From Thermoplasmatota archaeon (lineage in GTDB: Archaea > Thermoplasmatota > Thermoplasmata > Thermoplasmatales > Thermoplasmataceae), in contig JAMDBD010000030.1 in assembly GCA_023484105.1 (NCBI GenBank), positions 1-64,000 on the forward strand: a DNA stretch of 64,000 nt, in the 5' to 3' direction. A model generated the notes under the pieces. That model was not told the DNA's origin. It ran no database searches and worked only from the letters and a program-made list of their open reading frames with translations. Made by a program: the position numbers and the translations under genes. Positions 8,242 through 16,897 of the stretch are shown piece after piece (positions within the stretch are counted from its first letter, which is position 1; every line of letters begins with the position of its first letter).

Positions 8242-10992
8242 CTATTCACCCTTTACATTTATCAATGGACGCCCAGGCCATGCGTTTCTTCCACGGATAT
8301 CAGGATCGGCAACCCCTATTTTTACAGGCAGGCCTATGCTGCCTGATATGTAATCCTTGAACATATTAATCGCCTCATGTTCCCATGGAACATCCAGCCT
8401 TATGTATCTTCTCATTTTGTTTACCTGGGGAATCAGAGCCCTGTATTCATGCGGAATGTCGGCGATTTTACCATCAATCACTTTCTTTGCAATCTCATGA
8501 CCGACATTTCCAGACACAATTATGTCCACTTCCATCGGCCTTATCCGGATCGTTGAGAGAATTTCCCGTGCATCCGATATGACGGCATCCACGTAATTCT
8601 TCATATATAGTATTTTCTGGTCATCCTCATCGGGCGCGACAGGATCAATGGAGGAAAGTGAGGCATTCGAGGGAAAACCTCCAGCCTTCCAGTAATACTC
8701 TGAAGCAAATGGTATTATAGGAGAAAGGGCAACGAGCCAGTTTCGCCTTATCAGGCTGAGGGCTTCTGATTCCCCAAGACCTAGTTTTGAGGCCTCTCTG
8801 AGATCATTCATAACCTCGTAGAATATTGAAACGGTGGCATTTCTGATATCCATATTATCCATTAATCTGCGGTAGTCCTCCAGCCGTTTCCTGAAAGATG
8901 CCATGAACCACATCTTTCCTGTTTCATTAAAATGGCTGTCGTTACCTGCTGATGGTCTTTCCATTATTGTGCAGAAAGCATTGTATTTCTTGGAGAATGA
9001 CTCCAGCTCATCCTCAAGCCACTCCATCTCGGAAGCAGGGTCAGCCGCAGCGCATATTGCAAGTCTGTATACGTCTGCAGAGTACTGCTTTGCCACGTTG
9101 TACAGGGATACGGTATTCCCCTTGCTCTTTCCAATCTTGGAGCCTGCGGAGACAACCAGACCAACAACCATGATCGATCTTGGCCACATATCTTCAGGAA
9201 GAACAGCACAGTGATTCATTATGTAGAACAGAAGATGATTGGACAGGTGGGGTGTTGAAGTAACTCTCAGATCCACTGGATACCAGTATTTCAGACTCTC
9301 CCTTGCCGAATCGGCCAGAGATTCAACCTCCTTTCCGAATTTCTCCCTAATTCCAGTGCCTGTTCCGAGAATGATGTAATCCAGTATCTCAGTACTGACC
9401 TTGCCCGTGATCTTTCGTATCTCCCTCAGGTAATTTATAACAGTATAGAGCAGTGGATAGATTGTGGAGTCAGAGAGCGACTCAATGACCCATTCCCTGT
9501 CAAAGGGAAGCTTTGTTCCAAGTCCCCTCCTTCTGGCACATGGTCTTTCCCTCACCCATTCTATTGCATCATGCATGCTCTTTTTAATCTGATCTGGGTA
9601 GAATTTCATTCTCTCCACAGCCCTGTGGGCATTATCCTTCCACCACCTGATGGAATAATCAATGAACCACTGGTTATCAATCACTGCAACAGTTACCTTG
9701 GAATCGCTTCTCGTATAGGCCTTTCTGCTTGTTTCATAAATTGGAATCGCCATATGCCTATCCATCAGATATTTCCGAATCTCCTCCCTGGCATCGGCCA
9801 CGGTCATCCCGGAATATCTTCCGTTAAGGCTGTTCATCTTTCCTGAATAAAATTCCTCTCTGTAGATTTCAGCGGTCGCCTGATCTATCTTTTCCCTGTC
9901 GCCAGTTCCAGTGATACCGTATTTCTTAACAAGATATTCAACGGTGATATCACTTCTGCCCGGCATTTCTATAACCTTTATTGGAGAAATATTTTTCAGG
10001 GACTTCGCACCTACATAGTCCCATATTGAATGGCCGGGAACAGAAAATACAACGCCTGTTCCCACCGAAGGATCAACAAGTTCAGATTCAAAGACAGAAA
10101 GATCCCTGTCTACCATCTCTGTGCGGAATTTTTCTTCGAGTATCTCTTCTCTGCTTACTTTCCTGGTCTTGCTGATATTTCTGATCTGCAGCGAGATCTT
10201 CTCAAACCCCTCCTCAGAGACCACATAATTCATTCCATCCTTGGAGAATGATACATATTCTCCTGATGGGGAAACCCACAGATTGGTGACGCCGAATATG
10301 GTTTCAGGCCTGAGTGTTGCAGCAATCAAAGAGAATTTTTTTCCATGAAAAATTAGACCTGTGTATTCGTCTATGGTCACCTTGTCAGTATCTCCATCCT
10401 TTATGTCGTCCTCACCAACAGCATTACCATCCTCCACAGAGTAAAGGACAGGATAGCTTTTCTGCACCAGCAGCCCCTTTTCCATGAGCTTCTGAAACTG
10501 CCATTCTACGAAGTCCTGGTAAACATCCTCGCCACTGGCGAATGAGCGTGTCCAGTCTATGGAGTATCCCATCCTTCTGAAATCTGAACTGATCTTATCT
10601 GCAAAGAAATCAGCGATATTTTTTGGATCCTCGAAGTCATGAATCAGCTGATCTATCTGGTTTGGGTTATCAATATAAATGGAAAGATAATCCCTGTAGG
10701 TTTTGATTATATTCTTCTCCCCGGCTCTTATCCTCTGAGAATAGGCTATGAGTGGTGTCCCACTCTGATGAAATGCCATTGGGTAAAGAACGTTAAACCC
10801 CTGGATTCTCATGTATCTTGCAATTACATCGGTTAAAGTATAAGTTTTACCGTGGCCAACGTGCAGAGAGCCGTTCACATATGGATATGGAACTGTGATG
10901 AAGAATTTCCTCGCACGGCTGTTTATGTCAGCGACAAAGATTTTCCCTGCGTTCCACCCTCTCTCGAGGGATCTTTCAATGCTGTCTTCCAT
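8242..10992 (-). CDS. leuS: Leucyl-tRNA synthetase, archaeal type
   Basis: A 916-residue class Ia synthetase charging tRNA-Leu. The HIGH-type site is the HVGHGKTY segment in the VPYPYVNGSLHVGHG region, followed by YPMAFHQSGTPL. The inserted editing (CP1) domain spans about 200-470 with TLRPETIFG near its start. The KMSKS-type motif is KIGKSKGN in the last third. The C-terminal anticodon-binding and archaeal extension domains follow. Length and motif order match archaeal/eukaryotic LeuRS rather than the bacterial form. It begins 6 bp after the arginine decarboxylase stop, so it is part of the operon. Confidence 0.97.
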   Translation of the reverse strand: MEDSIERSLERGWNAGKIFVADINSRARKFFITVPYPYVNGSLHVGHGKTYTLTDVIARYMRIQGFNVLYPMAFHQSGTPLIAYSQRIRAGEKNIIKTYRDYLSIYIDNPNQIDQLIHDFEDPKNIADFFADKISSDFRRMGYSIDWTRSFASGEDVYQDFVEWQFQKLMEKGLLVQKSYPVLYSVEDGNAVGEDDIKDGDTDKVTIDEYTGLIFHGKKFSLIAATLRPETIFGVTNLWVSPSGEYVSFSKDGMNYVVSEEGFEKISLQIRNISKTRKVSREEILEEKFRTEMVDRDLSVFESELVDPSVGTGVVFSVPGHSIWDYVGAKSLKNISPIKVIEMPGRSDITVEYLVKKYGITGTGDREKIDQATAEIYREEFYSGKMNSLNGRYSGMTVADAREEIRKYLMDRHMAIPIYETSRKAYTRSDSKVTVAVIDNQWFIDYSIRWWKDNAHRAVERMKFYPDQIKKSMHDAIEWVRERPCARRRGLGTKLPFDREWVIESLSDSTIYPLLYTVINYLREIRKITGKVSTEILDYIILGTGTGIREKFGKEVESLADSARESLKYWYPVDLRVTSTPHLSNHLLFYIMNHCAVLPEDMWPRSIMVVGLVVSAGSKIGKSKGNTVSLYNVAKQYSADVYRLAICAAADPASEMEWLEDELESFSKKYNAFCTIMERPSAGNDSHFNETGKMWFMASFRKRLEDYRRLMDNMDIRNATVSIFYEVMNDLREASKLGLGESEALSLIRRNWLVALSPIIPFASEYYWKAGGFPSNASLSSIDPVAPDEDDQKILYMKNYVDAVISDAREILSTIRIRPMEVDIIVSGNVGHEIAKKVIDGKIADIPHEYRALIPQVNKMRRYIRLDVPWEHEAINMFKDYISGSIGLPVKIGVADPDIRGRNAWPGRPLINVKGE

Positions 10993-10998
10993 CGAACG

Positions 10999-11547
10999 TC
11001 ACGACACTATCAGCACGGCAGCAGCCACAGTGGTGGTCCATTCACCTGCCTTCAATACAACGGCAGTCGAGCAGATGTTCTTTGTTGTTAGGATTTTGTC
11101 GCTCAGTACGTATTCATTCCTTTTCTCATCCCACTTGAGCTCTTCCAGCAACCCCATGGTGCTTGCCAGCATTTCTGCGGCCAGTTTTTCAGCAAAATAG
11201 CCGGCAACCTTTTCCGTCTGACCGAAGCTATGGTGCTCACTGAGATACCCCCATCTGTTTCTGTCTTTAGGTATGGCATATCCTATTGCAGAAGATATCA
11301 TTCTGTTAAGTTCATCTGATGAATTTCTTGCCAGAACTGTGAAGATTATCTGTCCGTCGCCAAGTTCTTTAAGGCCTTCCTCAGTGCTGACAACTTCACA
11401 GTTGGGAGGAAATATTGAACTTATACTTACCAGGTTGTATTGGGCAATTCCCGCATCCCTGAGAGCATGTTCGAAGGATGTCAACTGGGAATCACCCCTG
11501 CCAACGCCTCTTGTAAAAAATATCTTTTTCGGGACCATCGAAGACAT
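10999..11547 (-). CDS. pdaD: Pyruvoyl-dependent arginine decarboxylase
   Basis: The protein converts arginine to agmatine, used for polyamines and, in many archaea, for agmatidine in tRNA-Ile2. The self-processing site is [11 protein letters not shown]: cleavage between the two serines makes the beta chain and a pyruvoyl group on the alpha chain. The proline pair and the following [13 protein letters not shown] region match the family (M. jannaschii PvlArgDC type). I place the start at ATG 11547 because a TATA box lies about 28 bp upstream, as for a leaderless mRNA; a TTG at 11586 directly after the archease stop would add 13 unconserved residues. Product about 182 residues. Confidence 0.92.
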   Translation of the reverse strand: MSSMVPKKIFFTRGVGRGDSQLTSFEHALRDAGIAQYNLVSISSIFPPNCEVVSTEEGLKELGDGQIIFTVLARNSSDELNRMISSAIGYAIPKDRNRWGYLSEHHSFGQTEKVAGYFAEKLAAEMLASTMGLLEELKWDEKRNEYVLSDKILTTKNICSTAVVLKAGEWTTTVAAAVLIVS

Positions 11548-11571
11548 TAAACCGGTAAGGGGTACTTGAAA

Positions 11572-11581
11572 TAATAAATTT
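11572..11581 (-). promoter_or_regulatory. TATA box of the pdaD gene
   Basis: On the minus strand the stretch AAATTTATTA is centred about 28 bp before ATG 11547. That is the archaeal TATA-to-start-site distance, suggesting an internal leaderless promoter between the archease gene and pdaD. Confidence 0.5.
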
Positions 11582-11586
11582 CCCAA

Positions 11587-12009
11587 CTAAAGGTCAAGTG
11601 TGATCTCTATGCTGTAGGGATTCTCCCTGTAATTCAGGTTGTGGAATGTCGCCGCCTTCACTATGTCTCCGGAAACATTTTCTCCAGGTGAATAGCCGAA
11701 TGCCTGGAATGAAACCCTTTTCGTGTCTATAGAAATGTCTTCAGCATGGCGAATCAGGAAGTTTTCTGTATCAAATATCATTATTGCGCGGTTAAGTGTT
11801 CCAATAAGGATATTTTTGAAATCACTACCATATATTTTGAGATAACCGTAGTTCTGATCCTCTATCCTGCCATTACCATCTATTATACAGGCAAGTGCTC
11901 TAAGAGATCTGCTCAGAAGATCCTCCCTAGTTTCACCAGCTACCCTGAACGAAACGTCAGCAGTACTCTCAAGAACTTCAAATTCGCTATGACAGTCTTC
12001 CAATGGCAT
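11587..12009 (-). CDS. Archease family protein
   Basis: A 140-residue archease. Archeases speed guanylylation and turnover of the RNA ligase RtcB, which splices tRNA in archaea. Family features are visible: EVLESTADVSFRV at the N-terminus (the metal-binding Asp of the TADV motif), a central AIMIFDTENFL helix region and the C-terminal KAATFHNLNY motif with the metal-linked His. Both the start (TTAATG context) and the size fit. It lies between tes and pdaD; rtcB itself is not in the window. Confidence 0.9.
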   Translation of the reverse strand: MPLEDCHSEFEVLESTADVSFRVAGETREDLLSRSLRALACIIDGNGRIEDQNYGYLKIYGSDFKNILIGTLNRAIMIFDTENFLIRHAEDISIDTKRVSFQAFGYSPGENVSGDIVKAATFHNLNYRENPYSIEITLDL

Positions 12010-12042
12010 TAAAAAAGGGAATTGAAAATAGGGGATTAAAAA

Positions 12043-13863
12043 TTACTCCGGCTTTTCTGATGAGATAACCGGAATCTTCTCCTCAAGATTGAGGCCTATT
12101 TCATTCTCAGTGAGTTTTCTGCCAATACTCCTTTCGTAGAATGCGATTATCCTCTTCTTGTCCTCCAAGCTGTATTCCCTGAAGTATTTCTCTTTCTTAA
12201 GGATCTTTCCAGTCTTCTCCTCATAGAGCTTTGCCGGTATGGAGTATTTTCTCTGAGTTGCATCCCTGTACAATTCTGGAATTACGTTGAAGGCACAGAA
12301 GGGAACAACTCTTCCGTCCGGCATTGCATAGTGTATATCACATCTTTCAACTCTGTCAACATCGTACGTATACGGATCCATGAAGTGCATGAAACCTATG
12401 AACATACTCTTGTAATGGAATGCCTTTAATCCGTGATAGTCTCCCTCTGTAAATGCATTGTAAACCATGTCCTTTAGCTTGAAGTCCTTCGGTGCCTTTT
12501 CATAGTCCACGAACCTCCTCAGGCTCAGAAGCAGTTTTGAAGTTGATTCAACCTTCTTGAGTCTCTTAAATGAAGAGGTCTTAATTTCATCACCCAGTTC
12601 ACCGATATACTCAAACATTCCTCTTACATCAATGAACCTGGTTATGGGTATGATCTTTTCGTCGTCCTTGAATATGTATGTACCCATTCCACAGGCAAAG
12701 TGTATGGACAGTTTGTATGTGTCCTTTCCCTTGAGGGCTTCAACGAAGTTTGAAACCTTGGTGGTAGAAGGAACTGTAAAGAAGTCCTCTCTTCCAATCA
12801 TACCATCTGTCTGCTGCTCGATCTTCTTTATGCATCCAGGAATGGTCACTCTCTGTTTTTCCCTCATCCTGTCAGGCATCCTTCCGACAAGGCTTACAGG
12901 CTGGAAATTCACCGCACGGACAGCGTCAATGTTTGAAAGCCCAAACCTGATTATGTCACCCAGATAGTGATCGTTGACACCACCTATTACGGTTGGAACG
13001 AGAACTACACCCAGCGGGGCCTTTTTGTAATTTTCAAGAGCTGCAGGAATCTCCCAGAAGTTCTTTGGGTTGGATCTTGGTGTAGGACCGTCAAAGCTTG
13101 TATATATGACGTTTGACCCGGCAGCCCTGATCTGCTTTGGAAAGTCTGGGTCAAAGGCAGCCCTTATACTGTTTGTGTTGAGCTGGATATGCTCATAACC
13201 TTCCTCCCTTGCTATTTTGATTACATCTATTATGTCATCCCTGATAGTTGGCTCCCCACCAGTTATTTGAACGGCGTTTGCACCAACAGGCTTCTCATTC
13301 CTCATCCTTCTTAGCATCATTCTTATCTGATCCTGTGATGGCTCGTATATAGGCTCATTCTCCTTGGCATAGAAGAAACAGTACCAGCAAGACAGATCAC
13401 ACCTATTTGTGACCACTACATTACCAAGCCCGGTGTGAGACTTGTGTTTAACACAGAGACCGCAGTGTGTGGGGCATACTATCTTTTCCTCGAGTAGGGC
13501 AACGTTTGGATTCAGTATCCTTACCCCACGATCCTGCCACTTTTTTGCCTCCATGTACATATCGTAATCTTCCCAGTATTTTTCCCTAGTTATACCGTGT
13601 TCAGGACACTCCTTAATCAGCTTTACCTCTCCTGCATTCTCATAAACGATCGCAGGTATTCTCATCTGATCGAATTTCTCTTCGTCAGCGCAAAGTGGGC
13701 AGAGGCTTTCTGTGACACGGAGAACTAGCATATCGTCGTTTATCAGGTGACCCATTGCCTTAACAAAATCATCAACGGTCTTGAACGAAGCGTTCTTGCT
13801 TATTTCGAAGTCAGACGCAAACCTGATCTCTGGGAATCTGTTTATCTCTTCTGCAACTATCAT
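12043..13863 (-). CDS. tes: Radical SAM protein, probable tetraether lipid synthase (Tes)
   Basis: A 606-residue radical SAM enzyme. The SAM cluster motif is C155-x3-C159-x2-C162 in CDLSCWYCFFYA, followed by TGGEPTIRDD. Extra cysteines sit before it: C55/C58, C86, and C130, C134, C137 in CPTHCGLC; more lie near the C-terminus in FACGMG and the RCDIHY...PFCAFN region. This many metal ligands and the layout match Tes (M. jannaschii MJ0619 type), known to hold three 4Fe-4S clusters plus a rubredoxin-like iron and to couple two archaeol chains into membrane-spanning lipids. Tetraethers are the hallmark lipids of Thermoplasmatales. Another MJ0619-related radical SAM function cannot be excluded. 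First gene of the minus-strand run. Confidence 0.7.
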   Translation of the reverse strand: MIVAEEINRFPEIRFASDFEISKNASFKTVDDFVKAMGHLINDDMLVLRVTESLCPLCADEEKFDQMRIPAIVYENAGEVKLIKECPEHGITREKYWEDYDMYMEAKKWQDRGVRILNPNVALLEEKIVCPTHCGLCVKHKSHTGLGNVVVTNRCDLSCWYCFFYAKENEPIYEPSQDQIRMMLRRMRNEKPVGANAVQITGGEPTIRDDIIDVIKIAREEGYEHIQLNTNSIRAAFDPDFPKQIRAAGSNVIYTSFDGPTPRSNPKNFWEIPAALENYKKAPLGVVLVPTVIGGVNDHYLGDIIRFGLSNIDAVRAVNFQPVSLVGRMPDRMREKQRVTIPGCIKKIEQQTDGMIGREDFFTVPSTTKVSNFVEALKGKDTYKLSIHFACGMGTYIFKDDEKIIPITRFIDVRGMFEYIGELGDEIKTSSFKRLKKVESTSKLLLSLRRFVDYEKAPKDFKLKDMVYNAFTEGDYHGLKAFHYKSMFIGFMHFMDPYTYDVDRVERCDIHYAMPDGRVVPFCAFNVIPELYRDATQRKYSIPAKLYEEKTGKILKKEKYFREYSLEDKKRIIAFYERSIGRKLTENEIGLNLEEKIPVISSEKPE

Positions 13864-14238
13864 CTTTTCACCGACTTGTTGGGTTAGTAAGCCTATGAGT
13901 ATTAAAACTATTTTGTAGTTTAATCTACTAAGACTTTTATGGTGATGATTATTTATTATGCTGTAAAAGCTAGGCCCTTAAAAGGCTTTAATAAATTTAT
14001 CTGATGAATGGCTAAAATTTATCACATAAGATCGCCGGCAAAGGATCCATTCTTTCGGAAGAAATAATCAAGATTGATTTTTTGCACAATGGTAATACTG
14101 CGTATATTATTTTAATTGCCAATATTTGTGAAATCGGCCTCATTCAGATAATAAGAATCTGAAAGTGTGTTATACTTACCATGAAAGCTTCAGTTTTGAC
14201 AAATGACACATTAACTGGCTTTTTTGGCTTTGGTAAAG
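13864..14238. other. AT-rich intergenic region, no gene
   Basis: This stretch separates tes from the divergent secreted-protein gene. It is clearly richer in A/T than the flanking genes and has stop codons in all frames. It presumably holds the tes promoter close to 13880-13930. I see no RNA gene or strong long repeat. Confidence 0.5.
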
Positions 14239-14246
14239 TTATTATA
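14239..14246 (+). promoter_or_regulatory. TATA box of the secreted-protein gene
   Basis: TTATTATA is centred about 24 bp upstream of the GTG at 14267, the geometry of a leaderless archaeal promoter. This is the main support for starting the gene with the signal-peptide segment rather than at the later GTG 14447. Confidence 0.5.
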
Positions 14247-14266
14247 CAGTCAGTAGATCGTTTTAG

Positions 14267-14437
14267 GTGAAAATAAAGAAACATAGACTTTTTGCTATAT
14301 TTGCCACCTCGGTATTCCTGATTTCCGAGTTAATTGCACTCGATAATTTCATCGGAGGCGGTACTCAAATATCCGCAACATCCAATCATGCAACAACCTC
14401 ATCAGGAGCTGCGTTGTTTGGAGCAGCATCTCAGTAA
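14267..14437 (+). CDS. Signal-peptide segment, stopped by an in-frame TAA
   Basis: From GTG 14267 there are 56 codons before TAA at 14435-14437. The product starts with a basic KIKKHR, a hydrophobic LFAIFATSVFLISELIAL core and then a Ser/Thr/Ala-rich stretch, which is a typical signal peptide plus linker. It is in the same frame as the 242-codon reading frame that resumes at 14447 after only three sense codons. The pair most likely represents one secreted protein broken by a nonsense codon, read through, or affected by a base error. Alternatively it is a separate small secreted peptide. Confidence 0.45.
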   Translation: MKIKKHRLFAIFATSVFLISELIALDNFIGGGTQISATSNHATTSSGAALFGAASQ

Positions 14438-14446
14438 TGGTTCAGT

Positions 14447-15175
14447 GTGAGTAATGTATCTGTAACAATAGAACACCGGTCTGGCTTAGTAAAGGAAACC
14501 ATTATTGTGGCTCACATTATATATTCTTGTTCTGTCGGGCATGGCATAATTCTGGGAAATAAACATTACACCACATCGTACGGAAACATAAATGTTAACG
14601 TTAACAGAGCAGGGAGAGATTTCACGCTAACAATTCACGAGTTTCAGGGTGTTAAGGGGTCAGCGTCAAGCGCCTCTGAAGTTACGGCGTATGATACTAT
14701 ATGGGAGGTAAACATTTCCAAACATTTCAAATACAAATCGGGACATGAAGCTCTACTTGTTGTTTCAAAAATTGAGGTCATGCAACTCGTTGGATTCACA
14801 GTCGGAGAAGTTGTTGTAACCTTTGGAGTCTATGTGGGCGTAGAGGTTGGTGCAATCGAAACAACGAATCCGGAGGCAACACCGCTACTGCCTGCGGTTG
14901 TAGCGGTTCTTGCAGCAGACTATGCATATTTGTGCGGCTATGCACTGTGTAATAACTATCCAACAATATACTTTGATATAGGCTTTAGCTGGGGTATTTA
15001 CTGGTACAACTTCTATCAGCTTGGAGCTTATGGGGAGGAGGGCGTATTCACCGGCAACTATGATTCAAGCAACGGGTTCTGCGTTCCGTTGGCTATAACC
15101 TCTAGCAACTTCATGGCCTGCTTCTGGCATAGCAGTGTATGGAACCCAAATACAGAGCCTCCGTGGACAATCTGA
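14447..15175 (+). CDS. Unrecognised protein, probable mature part of a secreted protein
   Basis: 242 codons from GTG 14447; I do not recognise the family. The first 95 residues look like a beta-rich extracellular domain (SVTIEHRSGLV, TSYGNINVNVNR). A long hydrophobic, Gly/Val/Ala-rich stretch covers about 110-165, and the end is rich in Tyr, Trp and Cys (GIYWYNFYQLGAYGEEG). It has five cysteines. No ribosome binding site precedes this GTG, and the frame is continuous upstream, across a TAA, with a signal peptide starting at 14267. A small membrane protein follows 10 bp later. A secreted toxin (archaeocin-like) or surface protein are both possible; no motif decides. Confidence 0.5.
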   Translation: MSNVSVTIEHRSGLVKETIIVAHIIYSCSVGHGIILGNKHYTTSYGNINVNVNRAGRDFTLTIHEFQGVKGSASSASEVTAYDTIWEVNISKHFKYKSGHEALLVVSKIEVMQLVGFTVGEVVVTFGVYVGVEVGAIETTNPEATPLLPAVVAVLAADYAYLCGYALCNNYPTIYFDIGFSWGIYWYNFYQLGAYGEEGVFTGNYDSSNGFCVPLAITSSNFMACFWHSSVWNPNTEPPWTI

Positions 15176-15185
15176 ATGGTTTCAA

Positions 15186-15458
15186 ATGACTAATTTCATT
15201 AACAATTTTTACAGTCTTTTACCTTTATTGTGGATAGCTTCTGATTTTTTATATGCCTACTATTATACGACCTTCTTCTCTAGAAAACGGAGATTCAGGG
15301 AAGTCCTGCCATTTCTCATACTTATTTGCGTGTTTAGCGTTATTTACCTTAATATACTTGGCGTGATTTTTCTTCTGATACTTGTTCTACCTACCCAGGT
15401 AAACATATATTTGAAGCTCAGGCGCAGGAAGCCGCAGAATCCAAGTCCTCATACTTAG
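15186..15458 (+). CDS. Small membrane protein of unknown function
   Basis: 90 codons from ATG 15186, 10 bp after the preceding stop. Three hydrophobic segments are visible: LLPLLWIASDFLYAYYY, VLPFLILICVFSVIYL and LGVIFLLILVLPT, separated by basic SRKRRFR and ending with a basic LKLRRRK tail, so the basic loops would face the cytoplasm. No family is recognised. Its tight placement after a secreted protein suggests a linked role such as immunity, anchoring or export, but this is inference. An upstream in-frame ATG at 15135 would overlap the previous gene and looks less likely. Confidence 0.5.
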   Translation: MTNFINNFYSLLPLLWIASDFLYAYYYTTFFSRKRRFREVLPFLILICVFSVIYLNILGVIFLLILVLPTQVNIYLKLRRRKPQNPSPHT

Positions 15459-15595
15459 AGATAAAGAATAATAATTTATTTGCAGGTTCCCTGAATATAC
15501 GGCAGATTGAGGCAGATTTTATAAACCAGTCGCTGCGTCTTTGCTGCAATTGGGATAAAATTAATAAGAAGACTCATCCTTCCCAGATTACTTCT

Positions 15596-15668
15596 GCGGG
15601 TGTGGTGTAGCCTGGTAACACGCGAGCTTGCCAAGCTCGTGCCTCGGGTTCAAATCCCGGCACCCGCA
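15596..15668 (+). tRNA. tRNA-Gly (anticodon GCC)
   Basis: A complete cloverleaf: acceptor GCGGGTG with CACCCGC, anticodon stem CGAGC/GCTCG around loop TTGCCAA giving anticodon GCC, T arm with TTCAAAT, and discriminator A. CCA is not encoded and there is no intron. A TATA-like AAATTAATAA lies about 30-38 bp upstream. Confidence 0.96.
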
Positions 15669-15925
15669 TGAAATCATGGTTTTCGATCTCCCTATTTCTC
15701 AAATCCGCTTGGGCTAAAAGCCAGGAAATATATTGCCCAGAGTAAGGACAGGCCAGATACTGATATTAACGCGTTGATTGCCCACTAGTTTTCTGGATTA
15801 TTCTAATCTTAAATGCCGGTACTTTCGGACTTCAAACAAGCTCTGCAGTGCTTAAGATAATGGATGCTGTAAAATAAGTTGGAATGTGGCAAATCGTTAT
15901 GCAATTTATCGTTTAAAATCTTATG
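15669..15925. other. Intergenic region with a possible degraded membrane-protein tail
   Basis: No intact gene. On the minus strand about 30 codons ending in a TAG at about 15690 encode a hydrophobic stretch (ALISVSGLSLLWAIYFLAF) that looks like the last helix of a transporter, but it is bounded upstream by a stop. It may be a relic, or chance. No repeat of the tRNA-Gly 3' end was seen, so there is no direct sign of an integrated element. Confidence 0.3.
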
Positions 15926-16774
15926 TTACAGTAGATCGACCACCGCAGTTGCCATGTATGCATTGGTAACGATCGAATACTCACTCTCTGATACGGCGAT
16001 GATCCCTGTTGGAGAATTGAAATTCGAAATGTGTGTGTCCAGGATCTCTTGCAGTGGCTTCTTTCCTATTTCAAGATAAACAGAAAGCGAAAGCATCCTC
16101 CTTATTATCTCCTCTCCGTTACCAGATACGGCAACGGCACCTTTATCACCTGCATATATTCCGCATCCCGGAAGTGGGCAATCACCAACCCTTCCCCGAA
16201 GCATTGGCAATACGCCTCCGGTTGATATTGCTGCAGCAAAATTTCCATCTTTTCTCGCTATGGCACCCACAGTATCTGAATAAAGATCCGCATATTTTCT
16301 GAATGTAGAGTATCTAGCTGTTTCATCTTGAGAGTTCTTATCCAGTGCCTCCTTCATCTTTCTGTAAACTTCCATTGTCCTTTCCGTCCTCGGATCATAT
16401 GGATCATGGCCAAGCTTTCTGGCGAATCTTATTGCACCATCCCCAGAAAGAATTGAGTGCGGAGATTTGTTCAGAACATCTCTTGCAACCAGTATCGGGT
16501 TTTTCACATTCTCTATGGATATGACTGAGGCAAACCTGTTACCGGACATTACGGCAGCATCCATCTGAACAGACCCGTCGACTCTAATAACCGATCCTGT
16601 ACCAGCGTTGAATCTTGTGTCATTCTCCATGAGTCTCACAGCCTCGATCACTATCTCTTCGACAGTGTTCATTTTAGATGCATCTTTTCCGATTTTTCTG
16701 AGTGCTTCTGAATTCTTGTTCTGAACTTCCAGGCTTCCCCCTGCCCCTCCATGAAGAATTAAGATATTCTCCAT
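15926..16774 (-). CDS. Isoaspartyl peptidase / L-asparaginase (Ntn-hydrolase)
   Basis: A 282-residue plant-type asparaginase precursor. Autocleavage before Thr168 in SDTVGAIA frees the catalytic N-terminal threonine of the beta subunit. LHGGAGG at the start, FNAGTGSV near 55-62 and DAAVMSG near 72-78 are family landmarks. STGG (near 190) and the GCGIYAGDKGAVAVSGNGE segment build the substrate pocket. Members hydrolyse isoaspartyl dipeptides and L-asparagine, useful in protein turnover. The usual HGTVGA motif reads SDTVGA here. It is divergent from the ABC exporter genes. Confidence 0.9.
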   Translation of the reverse strand: MENILILHGGAGGSLEVQNKNSEALRKIGKDASKMNTVEEIVIEAVRLMENDTRFNAGTGSVIRVDGSVQMDAAVMSGNRFASVISIENVKNPILVARDVLNKSPHSILSGDGAIRFARKLGHDPYDPRTERTMEVYRKMKEALDKNSQDETARYSTFRKYADLYSDTVGAIARKDGNFAAAISTGGVLPMLRGRVGDCPLPGCGIYAGDKGAVAVSGNGEEIIRRMLSLSVYLEIGKKPLQEILDTHISNFNSPTGIIAVSESEYSIVTNAYMATAVVDLL

Positions 16775-16858
16775 TCTGAATCAATCGCATAGTTAACTAA
16801 AATATTTGGTATATCGCAGATCCGTATTCCGGTAAAAACTAAAGTGTGTTTTAAGCAA

Positions 16859-16868
16859 TCTATAAATA
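16859..16868 (+). promoter_or_regulatory. TATA box of the ABC exporter operon
   Basis: TCTATAAATA lies about 34 bp upstream of ATG 16898, giving a leader of only a few bases. Confidence 0.45.
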
Positions 16869-16897
16869 CAGGACTTTTATCGGAAAGCGATAACACT

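Noticed and set aside
15135-15185. Earlier in-frame ATG for the small membrane protein
   Set aside because: It overlaps the preceding gene by 41 bp and adds a polar, unlikely N-terminus; ATG 15186 directly precedes the hydrophobic part.
15596-15925. tRNA-Gly as an attachment site of an integrated element
   Set aside because: No integrase gene and no repeat of the tRNA 3' end were found on either side of the accessory patch.
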